31,663 nucleotides of DNA, from positions 1-31,663 of the forward strand of contig JAEZLW010000201.1 of NCBI GenBank assembly GCA_023415145.1. Direction: 5' to 3'. Shown here piece after piece: positions 6,570-13,825 of the stretch; within the stretch, counting starts at the first letter, position 1; every line of letters begins with the position of its first letter. The notes under the pieces are model-generated. The model made no database searches. It saw nothing but the letters and a program-made list of their open reading frames with translations, and was not told where the DNA came from. The position numbers and the translations under genes were made by a program. This DNA is from Bacillota bacterium (GTDB lineage: Bacteria > Bacillota > Clostridia > Christensenellales > Aristaeellaceae).

Positions 6570-7277
6570 TTAGAATCTTCGGTTGATAATGGACATGATC
6601 AACTCACCATTGTTGAAGACCTTTGCCAGCATGCTTTGTTCCACCAGTTCGCTGAATTGCTCGAATGGCACCACCGTCATCAAAAGAGGCACCAGCGCAA
6701 ATAACGCGTAGCAGAATACCACACCGCGCAGCGCGCCGAATATGCCTCCGGCCAGCCAGTCAAGCTGCTTGAGCAACGGAAAATGAAACACGCACCTGAG
6801 CATGTTGATGAGAATGGACAACACCACATACAGCACCAGGAAGCAAAGGAAAAAGCTCAGGATGTTGATCGACACGGCCACAATGGTGTGATTCACATAT
6901 TCGGCCACCGTATTGATGCCCGCTCCGGCAAAGACCTTGTTCTCCAGGTTATACTGCAAAATGGTATTGATCGGCACGGGGAGCTGAATGTTTTGCATGA
7001 TGGTGCTGATGGCACCTTGGGTCAGTGTTCCCACCTGGGTTAAGGACATTTCCAGATCACCCAGCCTGGAGGTGGCATCCGTATAATGGATCAGAGACCT
7101 TGCCAGATCCTGATTGTTTTGAATCATGTTGGCAATCTGCGGATAAATCAAAAAAGACCCTATCAGCGCCACAATCACTGCGCCCATGCCAAGCACCGAC
7201 TGTATGAAGCCGCGGTAAAAGCCCCACAGGATGCTCAGGGCGATGATTGCCAGTATGGCATAATCCACGATGTTCAC
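6570..7277 (-). CDS. CvpA-family membrane protein (GTG start)
   Basis: 235 residues. CvpA proteins are small polytopic membrane proteins linked to colicin V production in enterobacteria and of undefined role in Bacillota. The N-terminal signature NIVDYAILAIIALSILWGFY, followed by RGFIQSVLGMGAVIVA, is typical. A long middle segment (about 50-130) lies outside the first helix pair, and two further hydrophobic pairs follow (about 135-165 and 175-205), with LDWLAGGIFGALRGVVFCYA the conserved C-terminal motif. A TTG at 7304 would extend it, but AAGGAGG lies seven bases before the GTG at 7277, and the family begins with the NIVD-type segment. It is 30 bases downstream of the DUF5711 gene in the same operon, a pairing common in Clostridia. 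Confidence 0.88.
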   Translation of the reverse strand: MNIVDYAILAIIALSILWGFYRGFIQSVLGMGAVIVALIGSFLIYPQIANMIQNNQDLARSLIHYTDATSRLGDLEMSLTQVGTLTQGAISTIMQNIQLPVPINTILQYNLENKVFAGAGINTVAEYVNHTIVAVSINILSFFLCFLVLYVVLSILINMLRCVFHFPLLKQLDWLAGGIFGALRGVVFCYALFALVPLLMTVVPFEQFSELVEQSMLAKVFNNGELIMSIINRRF

Positions 7278-7307
7278 AGGAAATCCTCCTTCCGCCTCTC
7301 CCAAGCC

Positions 7308-8429
7308 TTATGGCATGGTAACAGCGTATACCGTATCCCCGCAGGCAATGATGGCCTTGCCCCCGGTCGTCATCCCTAGAAAATCTGTAGGGATTTCCAT
7401 GTTTTTCGGCCGGTTCAGCGCGGAAAACCGCTGGGCACCCATGTCGGTGCGGTAGATATAATCCGAGGAAAAAGCATACATGGTCTTCTTAAAAATGGCC
7501 GCTCCAACGCAGGCCGACGGCAGGGTGTAACGCCTGTCTGTGGTTCCGCTCAAAAGCCTGATCTCCCTGATGGCATATTGGTTGCTGGTCTGGCTGGAAG
7601 GCGCCAGGAGTATCATGGTCTCTCCCTTATCCGGCATTTCGCTGGCGATCAGCTCCCAACCGTATACCAGGATGGCCGCCGACGTATCCTCCGCGCCTCG
7701 ATAGTTGAATGTGCGAAGCTGTCTTGTGCTCATCACGCGAAGCTTCTGCGCATCATACAACACTTTGTAGGTATATGCTTCCCCCAGGGAAATCACCCCG
7801 GTGTTCATTTGCCCCACTTCAAAGGTATTGAGCACCGTATTGGCCACCGTGCCGAACACGTCCAGCGCCAGCGTCCAAATGTACTGCCCGTCCTCGCCAT
7901 AGAACCCCACGTCCAGCATCATGAGGCCGGAGAAGGCCTCTGCCTCCTCATCCACCGGCGCACCGTTTAAGTCGCGGATCATCAGCCTGGGCTTTGTATC
8001 TTCCCCAACAATGGCAGCGGCGAACTTCTTGCCGATACGGGCAAACTGTACCTGCTGCCCCAGGTTGTCATTATAGCTGGGCCTTCCATTTTGATCCAGA
8101 ATATAAATCTGGCTTCCGCTCCATGCCACCACGGCGTTATCGCTGGCAGAGAAGCTGGCACCGGCGCCTATCGTATATGACCAGCGTGGCGTGCCTGACA
8201 CATTAATGCAGTGGATGGACACGCCATCATAGTACAGCACATAATCCCCGAAGGGCGTTACATTTTGCCCCGCCAAGCAGGGAAGGCGGACGGCGGTTGC
8301 TTCGGCGGGCTGACTTATGCGGCTGATAGCGCCAATGATAACAACGGCAAAAACAACTGCCAAAAGCAGTATGACCAGAATCGCCCACCGTCTTCTTCTG
8401 GTGTTATCCGGCTGCCGTCTTTGCATCAT
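7308..8429 (-). CDS. DUF5711-like membrane-anchored beta-propeller protein
   Basis: 373 residues. A basic N-terminus (RRQPDNTRRRRW) precedes a single membrane helix at about 15-36, giving an inside-to-outside anchor. The rest is extracytoplasmic and built of short beta-rich repeats such as YVLYYDGVSIHCINVSG, NAVVAWSGSQIYILDQNG and KKTMYAFSSDYIYRTD, the alternating blade pattern of PQQ/quinoprotein-type propellers. I recall DUF5711 proteins beside CvpA in Clostridia; the domain assignment is from memory of that architecture. No catalytic residues can be picked out, and a scaffold or sensor role at the envelope is a guess. The start has AAAAGGAG about 14 bases upstream, longer than usual. A long leader containing repeat copy B may precede it. 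Confidence 0.75.
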   Translation of the reverse strand: MMQRRQPDNTRRRRWAILVILLLAVVFAVVIIGAISRISQPAEATAVRLPCLAGQNVTPFGDYVLYYDGVSIHCINVSGTPRWSYTIGAGASFSASDNAVVAWSGSQIYILDQNGRPSYNDNLGQQVQFARIGKKFAAAIVGEDTKPRLMIRDLNGAPVDEEAEAFSGLMMLDVGFYGEDGQYIWTLALDVFGTVANTVLNTFEVGQMNTGVISLGEAYTYKVLYDAQKLRVMSTRQLRTFNYRGAEDTSAAILVYGWELIASEMPDKGETMILLAPSSQTSNQYAIREIRLLSGTTDRRYTLPSACVGAAIFKKTMYAFSSDYIYRTDMGAQRFSALNRPKNMEIPTDFLGMTTGGKAIIACGDTVYAVTMP

Positions 8430-8508
8430 AGAGAATAGGTTAGCTCCTTTTTAAGAAGCGGTGCATCTTCTGTAATGCAACGATGCATCCCGCTGTTTTC
8501 ATGCTGCG

Positions 8509-8714
8509 CGTAATCGCAAAAATGACTTTATCCTTTTTGCGATGTTGCACTTTTCGCTTACAGCCTAACGCATTATCCTTCACTTCGCTCGGATAATACG
8601 GCTGCGGCCAGCGAAAAGTGTAAGGTATGCTTGCTACGCAAGCGCCCCGCGCGCCCAGCAAAGCCGGGCGACACGATTACAATTGAAGGGGTTCCACCCC
8701 TTCAATGCATCCCC
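8509..8714 (+). repeat. Multi-hairpin repeat, copy B
   Basis: 206 bp, same orientation and hairpin order as copy A. (1) ATCGCAAAAA / TTTTTGCGAT (8513-8543). (2) CACTTTTCGCT / AGCGAAAAGTG (8548-8620), whose 51-nt interior adds smaller stems (CAGCC/GGCTG and ATTATCC/GGATAAT). (3) GCTTGC-TAC-GCAAGC (8629-8643). (4) ATTGAAGGGG / CCCCTTCAAT (8682-8706). In stem 2, two base pairs differ from copy A on both sides (T-A to C-G and C-G to T-A), so pairing is preserved. It lies upstream of the DUF5711 gene, and would be read as the reverse complement in its leader. Confidence 0.85.
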
Positions 8715-8795
8715 GGATATTTGTCCCCACTATGTCTTCATCTCAGAGAAAATAATTCCCTCATTTTCTCCAGTATCTTGGGCGGTTACTTTTTC

Positions 8796-8824
8796 ATTAT
8801 AATGAACAATCAAAAAAGACGCAA
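8796..8824 (-). promoter_or_regulatory. Candidate promoter for the DUF5711-cvpA operon
   Basis: On the minus strand, TTGCGT (8824-8819), 17-bp spacer, perfect TATAAT (8801-8796). It would give a leader of about 360 nt that includes repeat copy B before the start at 8429. The -10 sequence is partly palindromic, so direction rests on the -35. The rest of the 497-bp gap between 8429 and 8927 shows no open frame I believe. Confidence 0.45.
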
Positions 8825-8887
8825 CGCATTTTTAAGACCGAAGCCGCATGTCGTAATCATCACCGTATTTCCAAAGCACCACCAATG

Positions 8888-8921
8888 ACCAGGGGAACCC
8901 ACGAAGATGGATTCCCCCGGT
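8888..8921 (-). terminator. Strong hairpin after the dipeptidase gene
   Basis: Read on the minus strand, 13 paired positions (two of them G-U) enclose the 8-nt loop ATCTTCGT, beginning six bases after the stop codon. There is no T-tract behind it, so it may protect the 3' end of the operon mRNA rather than terminate by itself. Confidence 0.45.
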
Positions 8922-8926
8922 GATGT

Positions 8927-10309
8927 TCATTCCCCGGCCAGCTTCACAATCGCGCGGGTAAAGATTTTTACATTGGCCATCAAGCCATCCACCGTCATGT
9001 ATTCCCCGGCCTGATGTGCCAGTTCTTCATCCTCCGGGAAGAGGGAGCCAAAGGCAACGCCCTCTTTCAGGCAGCGGGCATAGGTGCCGCCGCCGATGGC
9101 GATGGCCTGCTTGGGACGCCCGGTGACTTCATGGTAGGCGTCCAGCAGAGACTGCACCAGAACACTGCTTTCCGGCACATGATGGGGCTGCTTGAAAGCG
9201 GATTCCGACACGGTGAGGCCTGCCGAAGCCACAGCAGCGGAAATGGCCTTCAAAATCGCCTCGGGGCTTGCCATCACCGGGTAGCGGATGTCAATGGTAG
9301 CCTCCACATTTTGCTCATCCGCCTTCAGGATGCCGATGTTCAGCGTCAGCGCGCCGGAAAGCTTGTCGCTGACTGCAATGTTCAATGACGTACCGTCATA
9401 TTCCAGGCCGATCACCTTTGAAAGCCGGAGAAGCGGCCCCTGCACGCCCAGATATTCCAGCGTCTTCAGCAGCCGGCCGATGGCGTTTTTCGCCATTTCC
9501 GGCATGGCGGCATGGCCGGCCACGCCCTGGGCCGCAATCTTCACCTGGCCACCCGGCAAACATTCCGCGGTCACGGGGTACCCGGCCGCCTTGGAAAAAT
9601 CATCCACCTTGCGCACCGTATCCGCATCCCCTGCAATATACGCCTCGGCCAGGCCGGGAATCACATTGGGCCGATGACCGGCCTCAATGCGCAAAACCTT
9701 CAACCCATCGCTTACTGCTGGTCCGGTAAGCTTTAAATGATACAGGCCCTTTTCCGTATTGATCACGGGGAAGCAGGCGTCAGGGCTGAAGCCGACGCTT
9801 GGCATATTGGCATGGGCCTGATAATACTTCATATCCTCCATCCCGGATTCCTCGTCGCAACCCAGAATCAGCCGCACCCGCTTTTTAAGCGGAATACCGG
9901 CCATCTGCACTGCCTTCATGGCATACAGCGCGGCCACTGCCGGACCCTTGTCGTCGTTGGTGCCGCGGCCATAAATGCGCCCGTCAATGATTTCTCCGCC
10001 AAAGGGATCCGTCTTCCAGCCATCTCCGGCAGGCACGATGTCCAAATGCGCCAGGATGCCCAGCACGTCTTCCCCATGGCCCATTTGCGCGTCACCGGCA
10101 TATCCGTCTATGTCCCGCACCTCAAAGCCCAGGTCCTTGCAGTCCGAAAGCGCCACGTCCAGCATCTGCCGCAAAGACTGACCAAAGGGAGCCTTAGGCG
10201 CCGGTTCCCCCTTGACACTATTGATTCGCACCCATTTTTGCAGCGTTTGAATGAGGGACTCCTGAAGCGATTCAATGATTTGGTCCAGTTTCGCATAATC
10301 CATGTTCAT
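8927..10309 (-). CDS. pepV: PepV-type dipeptidase (M20 metallopeptidase)
   Basis: 460 residues, close to the 470 of Lactobacillus PepV. It hydrolyses dipeptides, and possibly beta-Ala or D-amino acid dipeptides, in the cytoplasm with two zinc ions. Visible metal and catalytic residues fit the family: H88 and D90 in GILAHLDIVPAGDGW, D120 in GRGTNDDKGP, E153/E154 in GCDEESGMED, D177 in FSPDACFPV, and H432 near the C-terminus (DEELAHQAGEYM). A dimerisation (lid) domain lies between about 190 and 380. The start overlaps the upstream gene's stop (ATGA); GGAGG lies four bases before this ATG and ten before a second ATG at 10303, so either may be used. Last gene of a five-gene operon. Confidence 0.92.
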   Translation of the reverse strand: MNMDYAKLDQIIESLQESLIQTLQKWVRINSVKGEPAPKAPFGQSLRQMLDVALSDCKDLGFEVRDIDGYAGDAQMGHGEDVLGILAHLDIVPAGDGWKTDPFGGEIIDGRIYGRGTNDDKGPAVAALYAMKAVQMAGIPLKKRVRLILGCDEESGMEDMKYYQAHANMPSVGFSPDACFPVINTEKGLYHLKLTGPAVSDGLKVLRIEAGHRPNVIPGLAEAYIAGDADTVRKVDDFSKAAGYPVTAECLPGGQVKIAAQGVAGHAAMPEMAKNAIGRLLKTLEYLGVQGPLLRLSKVIGLEYDGTSLNIAVSDKLSGALTLNIGILKADEQNVEATIDIRYPVMASPEAILKAISAAVASAGLTVSESAFKQPHHVPESSVLVQSLLDAYHEVTGRPKQAIAIGGGTYARCLKEGVAFGSLFPEDEELAHQAGEYMTVDGLMANVKIFTRAIVKLAGE

Positions 10310-11493
10310 GCTTCCTCCAATGCTTTTTTCAAACGGGTAACCGCTTCTGCAATATTTCTATGGGGGCAGCCGAAGTTCAGGCGCATAAAGCCTTCCCCGG
10401 CATGTCTTCCAAAAAACGTGCCGTCTGTCAGCATAAGCCCAAAGCGCTGGGTGCGCTCCATGATCTCCTTATTGGTAAAACCATATGAACGCATGTCCAG
10501 CCAGGCCAGATACGTGCCCTCTACCGGGGACATCCTCACCTTGGGAAGATGCTTTGCAAGCAAATCGGCAAGAAGCTTTCTGCCCGCGTCCAGGTAGGCA
10601 ATCAGCCCATTCAGCCAAGCGTCCCCAGTATCATAGGCAGCCCTGGTGGCCTCCAGTGCGAAGATGTTGCCGCTTTTGATGCCGCAGGCATACATCGTCT
10701 TTTCTATTTTCTCCCGCATTTCCTTATGCCTTGTAAACAATACCGCCTGCTGCAATCCCGCCAGGTTGAACGTTTTGCTGGCCGCCGCCAGCGTTACCAC
10801 TTTGGCATTGGAATTGCTCCCCGTCAAAGACAAAGCGGGTACAAATTTGCTTGGCGCAAAATAGAAGTCGGCGTGTATCTCATCGCACACAAGGGGCGTA
10901 TGGTACTTGTGCAATACCGCAAACAACGCCTGCAGCTCCTCTTTTGACCAAACCCTGGAAACCGGGTTGTGAGGGCTGCATAACAGCATCATTTTCGCCC
11001 CCGCCTGCAACTGTTCCTCCAACTGTGAAAGGTTCATGTGCCAATGGCCTTGTTCATCCTGCACCAGGGGATTTTCCACAACGGTGCGGCCATTTGAAGT
11101 GATGGAAGAAAAGAAAGGGCCATATACCGGCGGCTGGATGATCACACCGTCCCCCGGTTGGGTGAAGGTCTGAATGCAGGCCTTCAGCCCTGTCACAACG
11201 CAAGGCAGCATCAGCAGCTGATCCTCTTCAAGGGATACATCGTGGCGGCGCTTCCAGAAGTCAAGTGCTGCCTGGGCATCGTCCTGCGCGTCCCCCGTGT
11301 AGCCAAAGGTACCATGGGAGGCCCGGCTCAATATCGCCTGCTGCACCGTTGGCGGGCTTTCAAAATCCATATCCGCTACCCACATGGGCAAAAAGTCCGC
11401 CGTAACGCCCTCGTTCAGGGCGATATCCCATTTTTCGCTTCGAGTGCCGATCCTATTGATGCCCCGGTCAAAAAAGTCAAACGAGAAATCCAA
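10306..11493 (-). CDS. MalY/PatB-type PLP-dependent C-S lyase (cystathionine beta-lyase-like; TTG start)
   Basis: 395 residues, fold-type I aminotransferase superfamily. The PLP lysine is K240 in AAASKTFNLAGLQ; D204 in VCDEIHADF pairs with the pyridine nitrogen; N176 is in LCSPHNPVSRVW; Y124 is in PPVYGPFF. The N-terminal MWVADMDFESP and the FGYTG segment are typical of the MalY/PatB group, which cleaves cystathionine or cysteine to give homocysteine or pyruvate, ammonia and sulfide. Members may also act as aminotransferases, so the exact reaction is uncertain. The start is TTG: AGGAGG lies seven bases upstream and the family's first residues (DFSFDFFDRGINRIGTRSEK) follow directly. It is 22 bases after the methyltransferase gene and overlaps the dipeptidase gene, suggesting coupled amino-acid or peptide turnover. 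Confidence 0.9.
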   Translation of the reverse strand: MDFSFDFFDRGINRIGTRSEKWDIALNEGVTADFLPMWVADMDFESPPTVQQAILSRASHGTFGYTGDAQDDAQAALDFWKRRHDVSLEEDQLLMLPCVVTGLKACIQTFTQPGDGVIIQPPVYGPFFSSITSNGRTVVENPLVQDEQGHWHMNLSQLEEQLQAGAKMMLLCSPHNPVSRVWSKEELQALFAVLHKYHTPLVCDEIHADFYFAPSKFVPALSLTGSNSNAKVVTLAAASKTFNLAGLQQAVLFTRHKEMREKIEKTMYACGIKSGNIFALEATRAAYDTGDAWLNGLIAYLDAGRKLLADLLAKHLPKVRMSPVEGTYLAWLDMRSYGFTNKEIMERTQRFGLMLTDGTFFGRHAGEGFMRLNFGCPHRNIAEAVTRLKKALEEA

Positions 11494-11515
11494 ATTGACG
11501 CCTCCTCTGTCCCAA

Positions 11516-12106
11516 TTAAATATCCGCCCTGATCACAAAGAAACCGCCGCCCCGCTCGACCACCTGTACCTTTGGGAAGATGGTACCCAAAAAGGTCATG
11601 GCGGAAGGCGCTCCCTGCTGCTTTCGGATGACAAGATATAATGAACCGCCGGGAAGAAGATGCCCGGCACTTTTTTGGAACAGGTCGTAAATCACCTGCT
11701 TGCCCGCCCGGATGGGGGGATTGGTCAGGATATAAGAGAACTTCTCCTCCCCAAGCACCGAAAAACCATCGCTTTGCTCAACCTTCACCGAAACACTGTT
11801 TCTTTGCGCGTTTTTCCGGCTCAGTTCCACCGCCCGGTTGTTGATGTCCACCATCGTCACCCGGATGTTAGGATACGCCTTGGCTGCGGATATCCCCACC
11901 GCGCCCCAGCCGCAGCCCAAATCCAGCACAGAACCCGAAAGATCAGGAAGCGCCTGCAGCAATAGCGCCGTTCCCTTATCCAGTCCATCCCTTGAAAAGA
12001 CACCGGCATCCGTTTCAAAGGTCAGGGTATGACCCTTAAAAACCGTTTGGCACACGTTCGGCCGGTGAGCGCTTTCGGGCGTTTCGGAAAAATAATGGTC
12101 AGGCAT
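11516..12106 (-). CDS. Small class I SAM-dependent methyltransferase (RsmC/YbxB-like)
   Basis: 196 residues. SAM-binding motif I is VLDLGCGWGAVG (60-71), the acidic post-I residue is in TMVDINNRAVEL, and motif IV is TNPPIRAGK (128-136). The NPPIR/F motif with a following helix is typical of N2-guanine RNA methyltransferases of the RsmC/RlmG group, so rRNA is the likely substrate. The N-terminus with HYFSETPES, then the GVFSRDGLDKGTALLL segment, is shared with Bacillus YbxB. GGAGG lies eight bases before the ATG. It follows the RsuA-type gene by three bases, so two rRNA-modification genes are adjacent. Which base it modifies cannot be decided from sequence. Confidence 0.85.
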   Translation of the reverse strand: MPDHYFSETPESAHRPNVCQTVFKGHTLTFETDAGVFSRDGLDKGTALLLQALPDLSGSVLDLGCGWGAVGISAAKAYPNIRVTMVDINNRAVELSRKNAQRNSVSVKVEQSDGFSVLGEEKFSYILTNPPIRAGKQVIYDLFQKSAGHLLPGGSLYLVIRKQQGAPSAMTFLGTIFPKVQVVERGGGFFVIRADI

Positions 12107-12109
12107 TTA

Positions 12110-12838
12110 TCATTCCTCCCCATAGGCATCGCGGCGAAGGGCGGCGATCTCAGCGTCGCTCAGCTCCCTGAATCCGCCTTCCGGCAAACGTTCATCAAGG
12201 CGCAGGCTGCCGAAGGATACTCTTTGAAGATCCGTTACCGTAAGCCCTCTGGCCAAAAACATACGCTTGACCTGATGGAACTTGCCTTCCCTCAGCGTAA
12301 CCCTGGCCCTGGATTCCTGCGAGTCCGTTTCCAGTATTTCCAGTCTGGCCGGCTGGGCTGTAAAATCGGAAAGGACAAGGCCGTTTTGAAAAGCAAGAAC
12401 ATCCTCTCTGCGAAGCGGACCATTCACCCGAACCAGATATTCCTTGTTCACGTGCCGCTTGGGCGATAAAAGAAAGTGGGCCAGCGGCCCATCAGTGGTA
12501 AAAAGCAAAAGGCCCCTTGAATCCTTGTCCAGCCTGCCCACAGGCATCAGCCCCATGGCCCGAAGCCTTGATGGCAGCAAATCCGCTACAGTCCTTGCCT
12601 TGCGGTCATTGGCCGCGGTGAGTATACCAGGAGGCTTGTTGAGCATGCCGTACCGCAGGACGGCCGTGTTAATCGCCTGTCCATCCACCGAAACGGCATC
12701 CTTGTCCGGGTCCGCTTTCTGCCCCGGATCAAGGCAAGGCCGGCCGTTTACAAGAACACGGCCGCTTTTGACCAGTTCCTTGACATCGGTCCTTGACCCC
12801 AACCCCTGCCGGGCCAGAAGCTTGTCCAGCCGTTCCAT
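12110..12838 (-). CDS. RsuA-family pseudouridine synthase
   Basis: 242 residues. An N-terminal S4 RNA-binding domain (MERLDKLLARQGLGSRTDVK, about 1-60) is followed by the RsuA catalytic domain with the invariant aspartate D104 in MPVGRLDKDSRGLLLFTTDG. The GMLNKPPG and YLVRVNG strands are also as expected. The enzyme isomerises uridine to pseudouridine in rRNA; the size and single S4 domain suggest the RsuA (16S, position 516) branch, but RluB/E/F cannot be excluded. A longer in-frame ORF begins at 12892, but its extra 18 residues overlap the upstream gene and do not resemble the family. The ATG at 12838 lies one base after that gene's TAA, with GGAGG 12 bases upstream, implying translational coupling. 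Confidence 0.9.
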   Translation of the reverse strand: MERLDKLLARQGLGSRTDVKELVKSGRVLVNGRPCLDPGQKADPDKDAVSVDGQAINTAVLRYGMLNKPPGILTAANDRKARTVADLLPSRLRAMGLMPVGRLDKDSRGLLLFTTDGPLAHFLLSPKRHVNKEYLVRVNGPLRREDVLAFQNGLVLSDFTAQPARLEILETDSQESRARVTLREGKFHQVKRMFLARGLTVTDLQRVSFGSLRLDERLPEGGFRELSDAEIAALRRDAYGEE

Positions 12839-12839
12839 G

Positions 12840-13703
12840 TTACTTTTCGTCCTCCGGGCGCCTGATATAGTACGCCTGCAGCACTTTGCCAAATGGCAGC
12901 AGCAGATACATCACCAAGAAGGACACAAGCATGCATCCCGCCAAAACAAGCGGAACAGCCTTCAAGCGGAACATGCGGTAGCCCAGGTAACCGTTTAAAA
13001 GCAGCATCGGCAGCGTTAGCAGAAAATGGATCAGCCCAACCAGGAACTGTCCGCCCCTGCGGCCCTTCAATCGCGTTAGCATTTCCCGGCGGGCAACAGC
13101 ATAGTTGCCATCAGCCTTCTTCCATAAAAAGCGGATCATGCCATTGCGCATCATGCCATACAAAAGCACCAGCAGCAAAAGGAAACCGAAAGCCGCCACG
13201 ATGTAGAAGCCTTCCATTAACCCATATTCTTCCCCCAAGACCTTGCCCAAGCTGATTATCATACGGAAGACCGCGCTGCCGTCTTCCACGCCGGTATACA
13301 TATACCAGCCGATGCCCAACCCAATCAGGAGCGGCAGCGCCCAGGGCAACAGATGAAGCGCCTGAAAAAGCAAAGCGCGAAGCTTCCTGCCATAGCCTTC
13401 ATACTGAACAAGCCTTGCTGTGAAAAAGGGGCTGCCATCTAGTGCATGGTGCATGGCTTCCCCCATGGAATAACGAAGCGGCAGTATGAGAAAGAAATAC
13501 AAAACCGGCGTTAAGAATGAAAGATAGCGAAACGCACTGCCTTCTTGACAATAAACCAATGTCAGTAAAGGAGACAGAGCAACCAGCCGGATCAATATCA
13601 ATACCAGCATGCCTGCCAACCAGTTTGGGTAGCTGCCCTTCAAACGTCCAAGCGTCTTCTTCCAAGCCAATGACACAGCCTTTTCGGCTGATGCTTCACG
13701 CAT
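12840..13703 (-). CDS. Polytopic membrane protein of unknown function
   Basis: 287 residues with six predicted membrane helices, near 28-48, 62-77, 117-137, 165-186, 218-242 and 248-271. The N-terminus is a basic amphipathic segment (residues 1-22), and a second basic block (RRGGQ region, 204-220) precedes helix five. I do not recognise the family with confidence; the layout is reminiscent of DUF975-type proteins. An upstream ATG at 13739 is in frame, but AAAGGAGG sits eight bases before the ATG at 13703, which is preferred. First gene of the operon running to the dipeptidase; its stop is one base from the start of the pseudouridine synthase. No catalytic motifs visible. Confidence 0.75.
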   Translation of the reverse strand: MREASAEKAVSLAWKKTLGRLKGSYPNWLAGMLVLILIRLVALSPLLTLVYCQEGSAFRYLSFLTPVLYFFLILPLRYSMGEAMHHALDGSPFFTARLVQYEGYGRKLRALLFQALHLLPWALPLLIGLGIGWYMYTGVEDGSAVFRMIISLGKVLGEEYGLMEGFYIVAAFGFLLLLVLLYGMMRNGMIRFLWKKADGNYAVARREMLTRLKGRRGGQFLVGLIHFLLTLPMLLLNGYLGYRMFRLKAVPLVLAGCMLVSFLVMYLLLPFGKVLQAYYIRRPEDEK

Positions 13704-13741
13704 TGTAAGCTCCTCCTTTGCAAAAAAACCCATATGCATGT

Positions 13742-13770
13742 ATTATACAGTACACAGTTCAACCACGCAA
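13742..13770 (-). promoter_or_regulatory. Promoter of the five-gene operon 13703-8927
   Basis: On the minus strand TTGCGT (13770-13765), 17-bp spacer, perfect TATAAT (13747-13742), about 40 bp before the ATG. Its -35 box directly abuts the -35 of the divergent promoter at 13771. Confidence 0.7.
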
Positions 13771-13800
13771 TTGCAATTATTCATAAGGACATGGTACAAT
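13771..13800 (+). promoter_or_regulatory. Promoter of the B12/radical SAM gene
   Basis: TTGCAA (13771-13776), 18-bp spacer, TACAAT (13795-13800), 25 bp before the ATG at 13826. It is back to back with the promoter on the other strand; the junction forms the palindrome GCAATTGC. Confidence 0.6.
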
Positions 13801-13825
13801 TTAGAAAAGGAGATGATCGATAGGG

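Noticed and set aside
8440..8661. 73-residue minus-strand ORF upstream of the DUF5711 gene
   Set aside because: It lies almost entirely within repeat copy B, lacks a ribosome binding site and reads as hairpin arms translated into protein.
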